The translations under genes and the position numbers were made by a program. The notes below the pieces were generated by a model that saw nothing but the letters and a program-made list of their open reading frames with translations, made no database searches and was not told the DNA's origin. Shown here piece after piece: positions 36,508 through 44,416 of a stretch of DNA of 64,000 bases (position 1 is the stretch's first letter; the number at the start of each line of letters is the position of its first letter). The DNA is from JTS-RE37 sp041744575. GTDB lineage: Bacteria; Bacteroidota; Bacteroidia; Flavobacteriales; Flavobacteriaceae. The DNA lies in NCBI GenBank assembly GCA_041744575.1, contig JBGTKP010000032.1:78035-142034 (forward strand), read 5' to 3'.

Positions 36508-39500
36508 CTAATGGCGATAAGCGGAAGGAGACATGCCATAAAGCTCCCTGAAGCATTTGGCAAAATAGGAAAGATTGTTAAAGCCAACCTTGTAGGCCAC
36601 CTGGGTGACGCTATCTGCTTTTAGGGAAAGTAATTGGGCAGACCTTTTCAGTCGAAAGTGTCTCAGGATCTCACCCGGGGCTTCATTTGTAAGCGACTTT
36701 AATTTTCTGTGGAGCTGTGATTTGCTCATGCCCAGCTCTGTCTGCATTTGAGGAACACCAAAATCAGGTTGTGCATAATTGGTTTCCAATATTTCCAAGA
36801 CCCGTTCCAGGAATTTTTGATCAACGGATGTGACGGTGATTTTTTTGGGGTCGATGTTAATTTCTCTATTTGAAAAAAGTTCTCTTAGTTGTCTCCTCTG
36901 GTCTATTAGATTCCTGGTTCGGACTAACAGTTCCATGGGATCAAAGGGTTTGGTAAGATAGTCGTCCGCTCCGGTTTCAAGTCCTTCCAATTTGTTGTCC
37001 TTACCGGCTCTGGCCGTAAGCATAATCACCGGGATATGACTGGTGAGTACCTCAGCTTTTAATTTTTTACAGACTTCTAATCCATCCATTTTTGGCATCA
37101 TCAAATCGGTAATAATCAGGTCCGGTGTTTCTGCCATTGCCTTCCTGAAGCCTTCAGCGCCATTCAGGGCTTCAATTATTTTAAAAGATGCTGTTAACTG
37201 GGATCGAATAAAGTTGCGCATATCATCATTGTCCTCTATAAGTAAAACTGTAGGTAATGATCGGTTGTCCGAAGGGGACAAGCTAAATGGTTTTTTTGAT
37301 CCGTTGGCGGTGGCGCCAGGTATCTGCGGCGAGGTTGCCGGCAACCTGTTCACGATCTCCGGCAGGGGAAGGTTTACAGTAAACAGTGTGCCGGCACCCT
37401 CTACACTTGTGACCCCGATAGTACCTCCCATAAGTTGAACCAGGTCTCTTGAAAGGGACAAACCAATCCCGGAACCTTCCTTTTCACGGGTATTGCTGTT
37501 ATCCGCCTGGTAAAAGCGATCAAAAATCAAAGAGAGTTGGTCTGCCGGAATACCCCTTCCGGTATCTGAAACGAGCATCTCCAGCACGGATTTGTTCCAG
37601 GTGGCGGTGCAAGTGATCTTTGCTCCGTCCGAACTGAATTTAAAAGCATTGCCAAGGAGGTTGTAGACTATATTCTCTAATTTTTCACGGTCAAATGAAG
37701 CCCAAAATACACGCGTTGGGATCTCAACGCGGAAATCCATCCCCCTTTGTGCTGCATGAGAGATGAACGAGGCGGCAGCTGCCCTTAAACACTGATATAC
37801 GTCACCTTCAGTGGGTGCCAGTTGCAACCTGCCTTCATCTATCATTGAAAGATCCAATAACTGATTGACCATTTTCAGGAGTCGGTTGGCGTTGCGACGG
37901 ATCATTTTAATAGATTCAAGACTCAAATTTTCATCCAAATGCTTTTCGAGGTGTTCTACAGGGCCTTTGATAAGGGTAAGTGGCGTCCGGAATTCATGTG
38001 AGATATTGGCAAAAAATGCGGATTTTGCCTTATCAAGTTCCAGTAATTTTTGGGCCTGTATCCTGAGCTGATTGGCCTGGTGCTGTACTTCGGAGGTCCT
38101 TTGGGCAATGACATCCTCCAGAGCCTCGTTGTGTTGCCTGAGCCGGTGGGAGCGCCATTTGATGATCCCCCACAGGAAACAACCTAAAATGAACACATAT
38201 AAAACATAGGCCCACCAGGTGCCGTACCAGGGTGGCAATACTATGAACTCAAACGAGTCCGGGTCACTCACCTGTCCATAAATATCCCTACTCCTGACCA
38301 AGAACCGATAATCTCCTCCGGTAAGCTTGGTATATTCCTTGCCGGTTTCATGCCCCCATTCGGACCAGGTAGTTTCGAATCCATTTAGCAGGTACTGGTA
38401 GTTGTTCCCGTTGAAATTTTCAAAAACCGGAGTAGCGAATTCAAAACGGATCCCTGAATAGGGATACTGAAACTGATACGGCACGTCCGTCGTCCTCATC
38501 CCATCGAAAATCAGGGAGTTCTGAGCATTGAATACCTTCCTGATAAAGGCCCTCGACGGCGGGGGAGGCGGTGATTCCTGTCCCAGTGAATATTTGACGA
38601 GGGCCTCGGCCCCGAGCCATAAAAAATCAGTTCCATCCCAGAAGACCTTACTGTTCTCTTTAAAACGCCAGTCCTGAAGTACCTCCGCTGAATAATTGGC
38701 TGACAAGGTATCCCGGTGGGCGGTAATCCTGTAAGGCTCTCCTCCAATGGGAAGGGCTGCGAAAAGCAAATGGCTCCCATAGTCCTGATATTCAAGTGGA
38801 TACAAACCGGAGACTTTAATGTTTAATGCGCTATCCAGTTCCGAAGTAGGGATAAACCGGTTTTTTCCCGTTTCATATCTCACTACTGGCTGCCCTTTCT
38901 CAATTTCGGAGGTTACAAACAATTGGTGGTTGATATTGAATACTTTGTGCCATCCTTCGGACAAGCCGTCAGTGTTATCATAGCGCTCTATGTTCGCGGG
39001 TGTCAGCGGGATTTTTCCCTGTTCAAATTCGACTTTGATAACCCCATCCAATCGCGTTCCCAGCCATAGTGTGCCGTTCTCTGTTTCTGCCATCGAAATA
39101 GCCTCTTCATTGCCTTTGTAAGTATTGATCCTTATTGTATCCTGCTTTGAAATCTGGTATGTTCCATCGTCGCTAAGTACCAGCAATGACTTCTCTGTCG
39201 GTAACAGCCACGTACAACCCGTGTTGAGCGCTCGTATTCTTTTAAATGGTGCAGGCCTGCCGCTGTTTGTTGCAGCTTGCTTAAACAGGCCATGATAGGT
39301 GCCAACATACAAGGTGCCCTCATATCTGCTAATGGCGGAAATGGTCCCGTCCAAACCGTCCTTATCGTCAAAGAATCTATAACTTTTCATTTTTTCCACA
39401 TAGGAAATACCTCGTTGCATCGCCAGCCAAAGATTATCCTGCTTGTCCAGGCACAGGCCATAGACCTCATCATTTAAGAGGCCGTTGTCTTTCGAGAGGG

Positions 39501-40359
39501 TATGTGTAAATCTGCCATTTCCGTCCATGAAGATCACCCCCCCGGTCAGGGTTGTAAAGGCAAAGGAGCCATCCGGCATGTTCAGTCCATTGTACAGACG
39601 ATGCGTTGAAAGGAAGGAGTCTACTTCAGTTTTAAATTTCGTGACGCCCTTACCGTCAAAAATATAAAGCCCCTTCTCACGTGTACCAAGGAGAATGGAC
39701 TCGCCTTTATACGGCAAGGCCGCATAAACACGCAAATCCTTAAATACTTCTCCGCCCGGGATGAGCTGCAGACTATTATTCTTAAGCTGGAATAACCCCT
39801 GGTCATAAATCCTGAATAATATGACTTCCCCTGCCTGGAACCCTGTATGGATGCTTCCCGGGCCGGTTACTATCCGGAAGCGCCCGTTTTCCCAAATATA
39901 TACGGTATTACCGCCACGAAAAACAATAGCATCCCCGCTGGTGAAGACATTCCAAACACTACCGGTAAGGGGGTAGGCCTCAGGAATACGGTCTTTCAGT
40001 GAGTGAAATTGCAAGCCCCCTAGGCTATCTGGTTCCAGGAATCCTAGCTCCCTATCGGCACCAACCCATTTGACATTGTCTTTATCGACAGTTACCATCC
40101 TAACTGCATTCAAATCCTCAATGGATATCAACCTCCAGGCCTCACCGTCAAATTCCAGCACCCCATCGCCGTTGCTGACATAAATTAACCCATTGTGATC
40201 CATGGTTACTGACCAGTTTTGCATATGGCCCGGGTACTCCCCAGGCTCGTAATTCTTAAGGAACGGATGACCATGTTCCTTCGGTATCGTGTTGGGTTGC
40301 GACTGTAAAAGGAAGGAAAGAAGGAATACGCAAGTGAATAGCAGCCGTTTCATCATCAA
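36508..40359 (-). CDS. Hybrid two-component system sensor/regulator (HTCS)
   Basis: This 1283-residue one-protein signalling system is typical of Bacteroidetes. In order: signal peptide; periplasmic reg_prop propeller (about 30-620, repeats such as DNLWLAMQRGISYV and GTLWLGTRLDGVIKV); Y_Y_Y domain (about 635-705); transmembrane helix (about 716-736); HisKA with His788 in ANISHEFRTPLTLIKG; HATPase (DTGRGIP, GSGIGLSLSRDL); receiver with Asp1085 in ITDLMMPKMDG; and a C-terminal AraC helix-turn-helix (PDFGVPQMQTELGMSKSQLHRKL, then VAYKVGFNNLSYFAKCFRELYGMSPSAYR). HTCSs sense oligosaccharides and switch on nearby polysaccharide-use genes, but no SusC/SusD pair is present here. The nearest candidate target is the beta-helix lipoprotein downstream. 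Confidence 0.93.
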   Translation of the reverse strand: MMMKRLLFTCVFLLSFLLQSQPNTIPKEHGHPFLKNYEPGEYPGHMQNWSVTMDHNGLIYVSNGDGVLEFDGEAWRLISIEDLNAVRMVTVDKDNVKWVGADRELGFLEPDSLGGLQFHSLKDRIPEAYPLTGSVWNVFTSGDAIVFRGGNTVYIWENGRFRIVTGPGSIHTGFQAGEVILFRIYDQGLFQLKNNSLQLIPGGEVFKDLRVYAALPYKGESILLGTREKGLYIFDGKGVTKFKTEVDSFLSTHRLYNGLNMPDGSFAFTTLTGGVIFMDGNGRFTHTLSKDNGLLNDEVYGLCLDKQDNLWLAMQRGISYVEKMKSYRFFDDKDGLDGTISAISRYEGTLYVGTYHGLFKQAATNSGRPAPFKRIRALNTGCTWLLPTEKSLLVLSDDGTYQISKQDTIRINTYKGNEEAISMAETENGTLWLGTRLDGVIKVEFEQGKIPLTPANIERYDNTDGLSEGWHKVFNINHQLFVTSEIEKGQPVVRYETGKNRFIPTSELDSALNIKVSGLYPLEYQDYGSHLLFAALPIGGEPYRITAHRDTLSANYSAEVLQDWRFKENSKVFWDGTDFLWLGAEALVKYSLGQESPPPPPSRAFIRKVFNAQNSLIFDGMRTTDVPYQFQYPYSGIRFEFATPVFENFNGNNYQYLLNGFETTWSEWGHETGKEYTKLTGGDYRFLVRSRDIYGQVSDPDSFEFIVLPPWYGTWWAYVLYVFILGCFLWGIIKWRSHRLRQHNEALEDVIAQRTSEVQHQANQLRIQAQKLLELDKAKSAFFANISHEFRTPLTLIKGPVEHLEKHLDENLSLESIKMIRRNANRLLKMVNQLLDLSMIDEGRLQLAPTEGDVYQCLRAAAASFISHAAQRGMDFRVEIPTRVFWASFDREKLENIVYNLLGNAFKFSSDGAKITCTATWNKSVLEMLVSDTGRGIPADQLSLIFDRFYQADNSNTREKEGSGIGLSLSRDLVQLMGGTIGVTSVEGAGTLFTVNLPLPEIVNRLPATSPQIPGATANGSKKPFSLSPSDNRSLPTVLLIEDNDDMRNFIRSQLTASFKIIEALNGAEGFRKAMAETPDLIITDLMMPKMDGLEVCKKLKAEVLTSHIPVIMLTARAGKDNKLEGLETGADDYLTKPFDPMELLVRTRNLIDQRRQLRELFSNREINIDPKKITVTSVDQKFLERVLEILETNYAQPDFGVPQMQTELGMSKSQLHRKLKSLTNEAPGEILRHFRLKRSAQLLSLKADSVTQVAYKVGFNNLSYFAKCFRELYGMSPSAYRH

Positions 40360-40610
40360 CGGATTAGCTATACAATATACTCTAAATTTGAGTTTTTAGC
40401 TTTAATATCTATTTTGTGCCGAGATATTTCCTGCTAATCAGATGTCCATCCCAAATGATTATACGGAGGCCCAAAATGGAGATTTGTAGGAATTTCTAAA
40501 AGAATTACACCTCTCCGATCGTGGCACGAAACCCATTCAGCAACCATTTACGCATGCAAATCCGATCTTCTTTAATGGCAAGACAACCCGATTCGTTTCA
40601 TTGACAACAG

Positions 40611-40831
40611 AAAAAGAATACCTGACAACATACATTGGGCAATACGGAAGATCCAAGGTACTTTCACTCCGATCATTTGATGGGTTGAACCCCAAGTCCA
40701 ACACTAACGGATGATCAAACCTACCTTCCCCAAGGTGTACTTAACCTCTAAAGTGATTATCCCGATAAGTTCGGTATTCACTCTGAAAAACCTACTTGAT
40801 ATAAAAATCCGGACTTTGGTCCGGATTTTTT
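40611..40831 (+). ncRNA. Candidate small RNA element B
   Basis: This element contains AAGTGATTATCCC (40751-40763) and CGGTATTCACTCTGAAAA (40772-40789), then AACCTACTT and a terminator. The 18-mer matches element D (41728-41745) at 15 of 18 positions, and the spacing to the core is similar. Possible upstream repeats are TTGACAACA (40611) and CTGACAACA (40622), but these are 11 bp apart, unlike the 21 bp in A and D. The 5' boundary is uncertain. Confidence 0.4.
40803..40831 (+). terminator. Intrinsic terminator of element B
   Basis: A perfect 12-bp stem, AAAAATCCGGAC with GTCCGGATTTTT, closes a TTTG loop and ends in a run of six T. It is symmetrical enough to work in both directions. Confidence 0.85.
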
Positions 40832-40943
40832 ACATGCTCCCCGGATGCTTTTTGAGGATATCTGCCAGGTAATCTTCCCGTACAGATTGTCATACATCTG
40901 GGAAACCGATCGATTGGTGGGATACACCACAAACTACATCAGG

Positions 40944-41158
40944 TTTGCAACAAATATTTCGAGACTCCCGGAACAGGTTGTACATTTACAAAGTATTTAA
41001 GAATAAGTGTTTAACCCCAAATTAACCTTGATCTTATTTATGCAACGTCGCCCCAATCGACCGCGTAACCAGCATACGCTTTTCCGGACATAACCGGACC
41101 AAATCTTGAAAGACCTACAAAACAAATTAGCCCGGGAAAACATTCCCGGGCTTTTTTT
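40944..41158 (+). ncRNA. Candidate small RNA element C
   Basis: The core AAGTGTTTAACCCC (41005-41018) is followed by AAATTAACC, a second C-rich motif GCCCCAATCGACC (about 41050), AGACCTAC and a terminator. It lacks clear TTCACAACA repeats; TTTGCAACA at 40944 is the closest. It is the most diverged of the four elements. Confidence 0.35.
41129..41158 (+). terminator. Intrinsic terminator of element C
   Basis: A perfect 10-bp GC-rich stem, AGCCCGGGAA with TTCCCGGGCT, closes a 4-nt loop and is followed by seven T. Confidence 0.88.
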
Positions 41159-41591
41159 ATTGATCCTGCCGAAATTCCAGGCATAAAAAGGATTCAGTCA
41201 TGAGCGAGTTACCTGCAATTCCACCCGGAATATGGTCAATAATACCTGAAAGGCCCGGAAAGTATTATAGCAAACGATCTGACACCCCCCGGATGATGCT
41301 TCGGTTGTGACTTTTTCGCAGAAGTGCCATTCACAATTTCCAATAGCCGGGAAGTGTCTTTGCATTTGCGGAGGTGGATCGCCGGGGCTGTCTGAAGTAA
41401 TCAAAGACATAAGTGTATGGCCGATATGTGGTCTTCGCCAAGAAAGCCCATTTACAGAAATAGCATTCGGGAAAAAGGGCTGGCATGGAAAGGCTTACGT
41501 ATCCCCTACAATTCCCTTAACTCCCCCGGACAGTCGCTTCTCACCCGAGATCGGCGTGCAGTTGAACGGGGAAATCTGACGCTTCATATTT

Positions 41592-41822
41592 TTCACAACA
41601 TGCCACCCTGAATTCACAACATAAATTTAGGAAAGTGAAAGAAGCGTCATAGATTTACATTGTATTTGAGTTACAGTGTTCGTCCCAAATCTTACCCTGA
41701 ACTTGATTTAAAGTGCTGCTCCCAAATCGGTACTTACTCTTAAAATGCTATAGTCACCCAATAAATTCAAACCTTTCAATCCTACTTAAAAAAAACCTGG
41801 CAATACAGCCAGGTTTTTTTTT
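41592..41822 (+). ncRNA. Candidate small RNA element D
   Basis: Two TTCACAACA repeats (41592, 41613) are 21 bp apart, and AAATTTAG follows 12 bp from the start of the second repeat, exactly as in element A. The stretch then holds CAGTGTTCGTCCCAAATC (from 41674), AAGTGCTGCTCCCAAATC (41711-41728), CGGTACTTACTCTTAAAA (41728-41745), TCCTACTT and a terminator. Its 5' half matches element A and its 3' half matches element B, which ties the family together. It converges on the DUF3078 gene. Confidence 0.45.
41788..41822. terminator. Bidirectional terminator between element D and DUF3078 gene
   Basis: A perfect 14-bp stem with an A8 left arm and T-rich right arm (CCTGGC with GCCAGG as its GC part) surrounds a 6-nt loop. 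It can serve element D on the plus strand and the SUF-downstream DUF3078 gene on the minus strand. Confidence 0.88.
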
Positions 41823-41836
41823 GTAAACTCTTGCAG

Positions 41837-42763
41837 TCAAAAAGAATAACTAAGTCCCAAAGTCCAATAGGTTTGTAATTCATTGTCCACATTGTCAAAG
41901 GTGGTATCGGTTTCATTCAGCGTGTTGATGGCGTAGTTCAGTGCTTCCTGCTTATTATTCCGCAACCCGAAATCGAACCCGACTCCGAGAACTTTCCATA
42001 AGGTATAACCAAAAGAATTGGTCCAGGTCCAGTTACTCAGATCACTGCTTTTATAACTTTGAAAAAGTGAAAGGTTGGTTTTAAAGTTGACCGCACCCAT
42101 CTTTTTTGTGTAATCCGCCACGATTTTTGCTCCCAGCGAGGATTCAAAAATGTCATCTTCCTTGCTGAATACAAAATTGTAGTTCAACGGATGGATCACC
42201 ACCACCAGATCTGTAATAGGTGTCCAGGTGGCGCCAATCCCTAAATCGAGATAGCCAGGATCATTAAAGTTATCCAGGATCGTAGTCCTGTATTCTCCAA
42301 GGGCTGAGATAGCAAATTTCTCTGTAATTTTTCTTCCGTAAAGCGATGAGATATTGAACACATCGGTTGAGACCCTGAAATCATCACTATCAGCAGAATC
42401 GTCCTTATCGTCCAATTTTACCCAATTCAGATTGATATTTCCCGAATTCCTCCAGAAAAACTTTTCCTGGTTGAGATTGGCAAAGGCATTGACTGTAAAT
42501 CCAATATTTCCAGCGGAGTTATTGGGGATTCCCTGTGAGTACCAATTGTTAAATGACGAAATGCTTCCACCAATGGTTCCGAAGGCGCCTTTTTTCCAAC
42601 CCGGTAGGGCATCTATTTGGGCCTGAATGGCATCAGCCCTTTTCTGAATGGCAGTTATTGAATCATTTTTCGCTGCTTTTGCCGCTTTCAATTCATCTTC
42701 TGTTTGTCCTAAGAGGCTTGAAGAAAGGACAATCATGAATAAGACGAGGTAATATTTCTTCAT
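41837..42763 (-). CDS. DUF3078 outer-membrane beta-barrel protein
   Basis: The 308-residue protein has a signal peptide (MKKYYLVLFMIVLSSSLLGQ), a short coiled-coil-like segment (EDELKAAKAAKNDSITAIQKR) and then alternating amphipathic beta strands ending in LGLSYSF, whose final Phe is the usual mark of BAM-inserted barrels. GWKKGAFGTIGGSISSFNNW and NLNLNW-like strands match DUF3078 of Bacteroidetes. The function is unknown. It is the last gene of the run that begins with sufA, downstream of DUF2480, and is followed by a strong terminator. Confidence 0.85.
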   Translation of the reverse strand: MKKYYLVLFMIVLSSSLLGQTEDELKAAKAAKNDSITAIQKRADAIQAQIDALPGWKKGAFGTIGGSISSFNNWYSQGIPNNSAGNIGFTVNAFANLNQEKFFWRNSGNINLNWVKLDDKDDSADSDDFRVSTDVFNISSLYGRKITEKFAISALGEYRTTILDNFNDPGYLDLGIGATWTPITDLVVVIHPLNYNFVFSKEDDIFESSLGAKIVADYTKKMGAVNFKTNLSLFQSYKSSDLSNWTWTNSFGYTLWKVLGVGFDFGLRNNKQEALNYAINTLNETDTTFDNVDNELQTYWTLGLSYSF

Positions 42764-42833
42764 AAGGTGTAAGCTATTGATGTTATTAACATTGATTTTG
42801 TTGTATTGTTAACAAAGTTATGGGTTTTCAACA

Positions 42834-43340
42834 TTATTTCAACTTGAATAAAGGAACAGAGGAACAGGCCTCGCCATACATAATGCTTGCCGCCACTTTC
42901 CTTAGTTCGAAGGCTGCCTTAAGATAGGCACTCAAGGGCACAGGCTTGTTGCTACACCCCTTTATAATTACTGGCTTACCTTCAAATTGGGAGAAGTCTA
43001 TCCGGTCCAGTATCACCTGGAAGAGTGAAGTCTCCAGGTCTTGCAGGGATCCTGCAACCACTTGCCTGGCAAAGGGTTGTAACCGAGTACTTACTAACAT
43101 GTACGCCCATGCCGGAACAATAGCATCGGTTGAACAGGAAATTGCAACGAAAGCACCCTGGTAATTCTCCCAGCGATGTTGATCTACATATTTTCTGAAC
43201 TCCTTTTCACGTAAGACCATCCCTTCATGAAGCCAATCCGTTATATCAAGATGCAGTCGGATCCCTTCAGGATAATACTCTTCCAGATCAAAAGTGATCA
43301 ACTTACTCTGGGCTACGCGATTAACGATTTCCTCTGTCAT
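42834..43340 (-). CDS. DUF2480 family protein
   Basis: This 168-residue cytosolic protein is restricted to Bacteroidetes. The recognisable opening is EIVNRVAQSKLITFDLEEYYPEG, followed by the central segment DQHRWENYQGAFVAISCSTDAIVPAW and the C-terminal IKGCSNKPVPLSAYL. Two cysteines (in ISCS and IKGCS) are conserved-looking and could take part in sulfur or Fe-S handling, but no activity is known. Its regular place after the SUF genes suggests an accessory role in Fe-S cluster assembly (inference). Confidence 0.85.
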   Translation of the reverse strand: MTEEIVNRVAQSKLITFDLEEYYPEGIRLHLDITDWLHEGMVLREKEFRKYVDQHRWENYQGAFVAISCSTDAIVPAWAYMLVSTRLQPFARQVVAGSLQDLETSLFQVILDRIDFSQFEGKPVIIKGCSNKPVPLSAYLKAAFELRKVAASIMYGEACSSVPLFKLK

Positions 43341-43412
43341 GGATTTATTTTATTTCCTATGCCCGGAAAGCGGATAAATCATCAGGCACGGGAATTATTT
43401 TGTGAAAGTTCT

Positions 43413-43748
43413 TCAGAGAAGTCCCAGTTCCAGTTTTGCTTCTTCACTCATAAGATCCTGTGTCCATGGCGGGTCAAAGGTAATCTCCACTTCCGCGGTA
43501 TGAACCTTGTCAAGTGACTTGACCTTTTCTTCGACTTCTACAGGAAGCGTTTCAGCTACCGGGCAGTTGGGAGAGGTCAGGGTCATCAGGATTTTTACAT
43601 CGTTGTCCTCATTGACATAAACATCATAAATCAATCCCAATTCATATATGTCCACCGGGATCTCGGGATCATAGATGGTCTTCAGCACTTTTACAATCAT
43701 TTCCCCTAATTCCTGGGTGTCTGCAATGGATGTATCTTCTTTCATCAT
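43413..43748 (-). CDS. SufT/MIP18-type (DUF59) Fe-S assembly protein
   Basis: This small 111-residue DUF59 protein contains LKTIYDPEIPVDIYELGLIYDV and LTSPNCPVAETLPVEVEEKV, with the conserved Cys in SPNCPV, and ends PPWTQDLMSEEAKLELGLL. DUF59/SufT proteins help cluster maturation or carrier-to-target transfer. Its place directly after sufE supports that role. The gap to sufE is about 63 bp. The start could be either of two adjacent Met codons. Confidence 0.87.
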   Translation of the reverse strand: MMKEDTSIADTQELGEMIVKVLKTIYDPEIPVDIYELGLIYDVYVNEDNDVKILMTLTSPNCPVAETLPVEVEEKVKSLDKVHTAEVEITFDPPWTQDLMSEEAKLELGLL

Positions 43749-43811
43749 CGTATTATTTTATCAGGCGAATTCCACAGTCGGCATTTAAGGTAAAGCCGAG
43801 CCTCTGATGGT

Positions 43812-44234
43812 TCAGCCCAGTTGTGTTTGATAGGCTACGGCATATAATTTTAATTGTTTAATCATATTCACCAGCCCGTTGGCTCTTGTCGGGGACAGGT
43901 GTTCCTTAAGTCCGATCTTATCTATAAACCCGGTATTTGACTCTATGATATCTGCGGGTTTCTGATTGCTGAAAACCCTTATGAGGATAGCAATAATGCC
44001 TTTGGTAATGATGGCATCGCTATCGGCTGTAAAAACAAGCTTTTCATCCTCCAGTTCCGCATGAACCCAGACCTTGCTCTGGCATCCCTTTATTAAATTA
44101 TCCTCCGTCTTGTATTTGCCATTGATCAACGGCAATGACTTGCCCAACTCGATCATATACTCATAGCGTTGCATCCAATCTTCAAAAATTGAAAATTCAT
44201 CAACTATCTCATCCTGGATCTCTTCGATTGTCAT
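43812..44234 (-). CDS. sufE: Cysteine desulfuration protein SufE
   Basis: SufE takes persulfide sulfur from SufS and hands it to the SufBCD scaffold. The 140-residue protein has the sulfur-accepting Cys51 in LIKGCQSKVWV, the same position as in E. coli SufE. Other conserved pieces are EDWMQRYEYMIELGKSLP, ADSDAIITKGIIAILIRVF and GLKEHLSPTRANGLVNMI. It has a candidate promoter of its own (44249-44279), so it may be transcribed partly independently of sufS, 180 bp upstream. Confidence 0.93.
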   Translation of the reverse strand: MTIEEIQDEIVDEFSIFEDWMQRYEYMIELGKSLPLINGKYKTEDNLIKGCQSKVWVHAELEDEKLVFTADSDAIITKGIIAILIRVFSNQKPADIIESNTGFIDKIGLKEHLSPTRANGLVNMIKQLKLYAVAYQTQLG

Positions 44235-44248
44235 AGCCTGCTTTTATG

Positions 44249-44279
44249 CAAAAATACGACAACTAACAGTGGCATTCAA
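44249..44279 (-). promoter_or_regulatory. Bacteroidetes-type promoter before sufE
   Basis: Read on the minus strand, TTG (44279-44277) and TATTTTTG (44256-44249) are 20 nt apart, matching TTG-N~19-TAnnTTTG. The ATG of sufE lies 14 nt beyond the -7 box, so the leader would be very short. Confidence 0.45.
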
Positions 44280-44416
44280 AATACAATGGAATTTAGCCAT
44301 GAGATTTGTGCTGATAAATTTGGCCAGGATACTGCCCTGCAGGCAGCAAAGAACCAATTGTCTGTCGCTTCTGTATAGTCCTTCTGTATAGTGCATCCGG
44401 ATCTGAAACTACGCAT

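Larger units (their letters stand above)
40360..41836. other. 1.48 kb gene-free region with three terminator-ended elements
   Basis: No open frame here resembles a protein. The stretch contains three separate strong intrinsic terminators on the plus strand, at 40803-40831, 41129-41158 and 41788-41822. Each is preceded by a version of the core AAGTG-TT-(A/T)-CCC and by a CCTAC motif. It therefore looks like a tandem array of small transcription units (elements B, C and D). The left 80 bp are the upstream region of the HTCS gene, with a near-palindrome ACTCTAAATTTGAGT at about 40378-40392. Confidence 0.6.

Noticed and set aside
36323..36556. 77-residue minus-strand frame
   Set aside because: It overlaps the 3' end of the HTCS gene in another frame; composition is typical of a shadow frame.
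41198..41611. Short frames in the 1.5 kb gene-free region
   Set aside because: The 64-90 residue products overlap one another on both strands and look like random translation; the terminators and shared motifs point to RNA, not protein.
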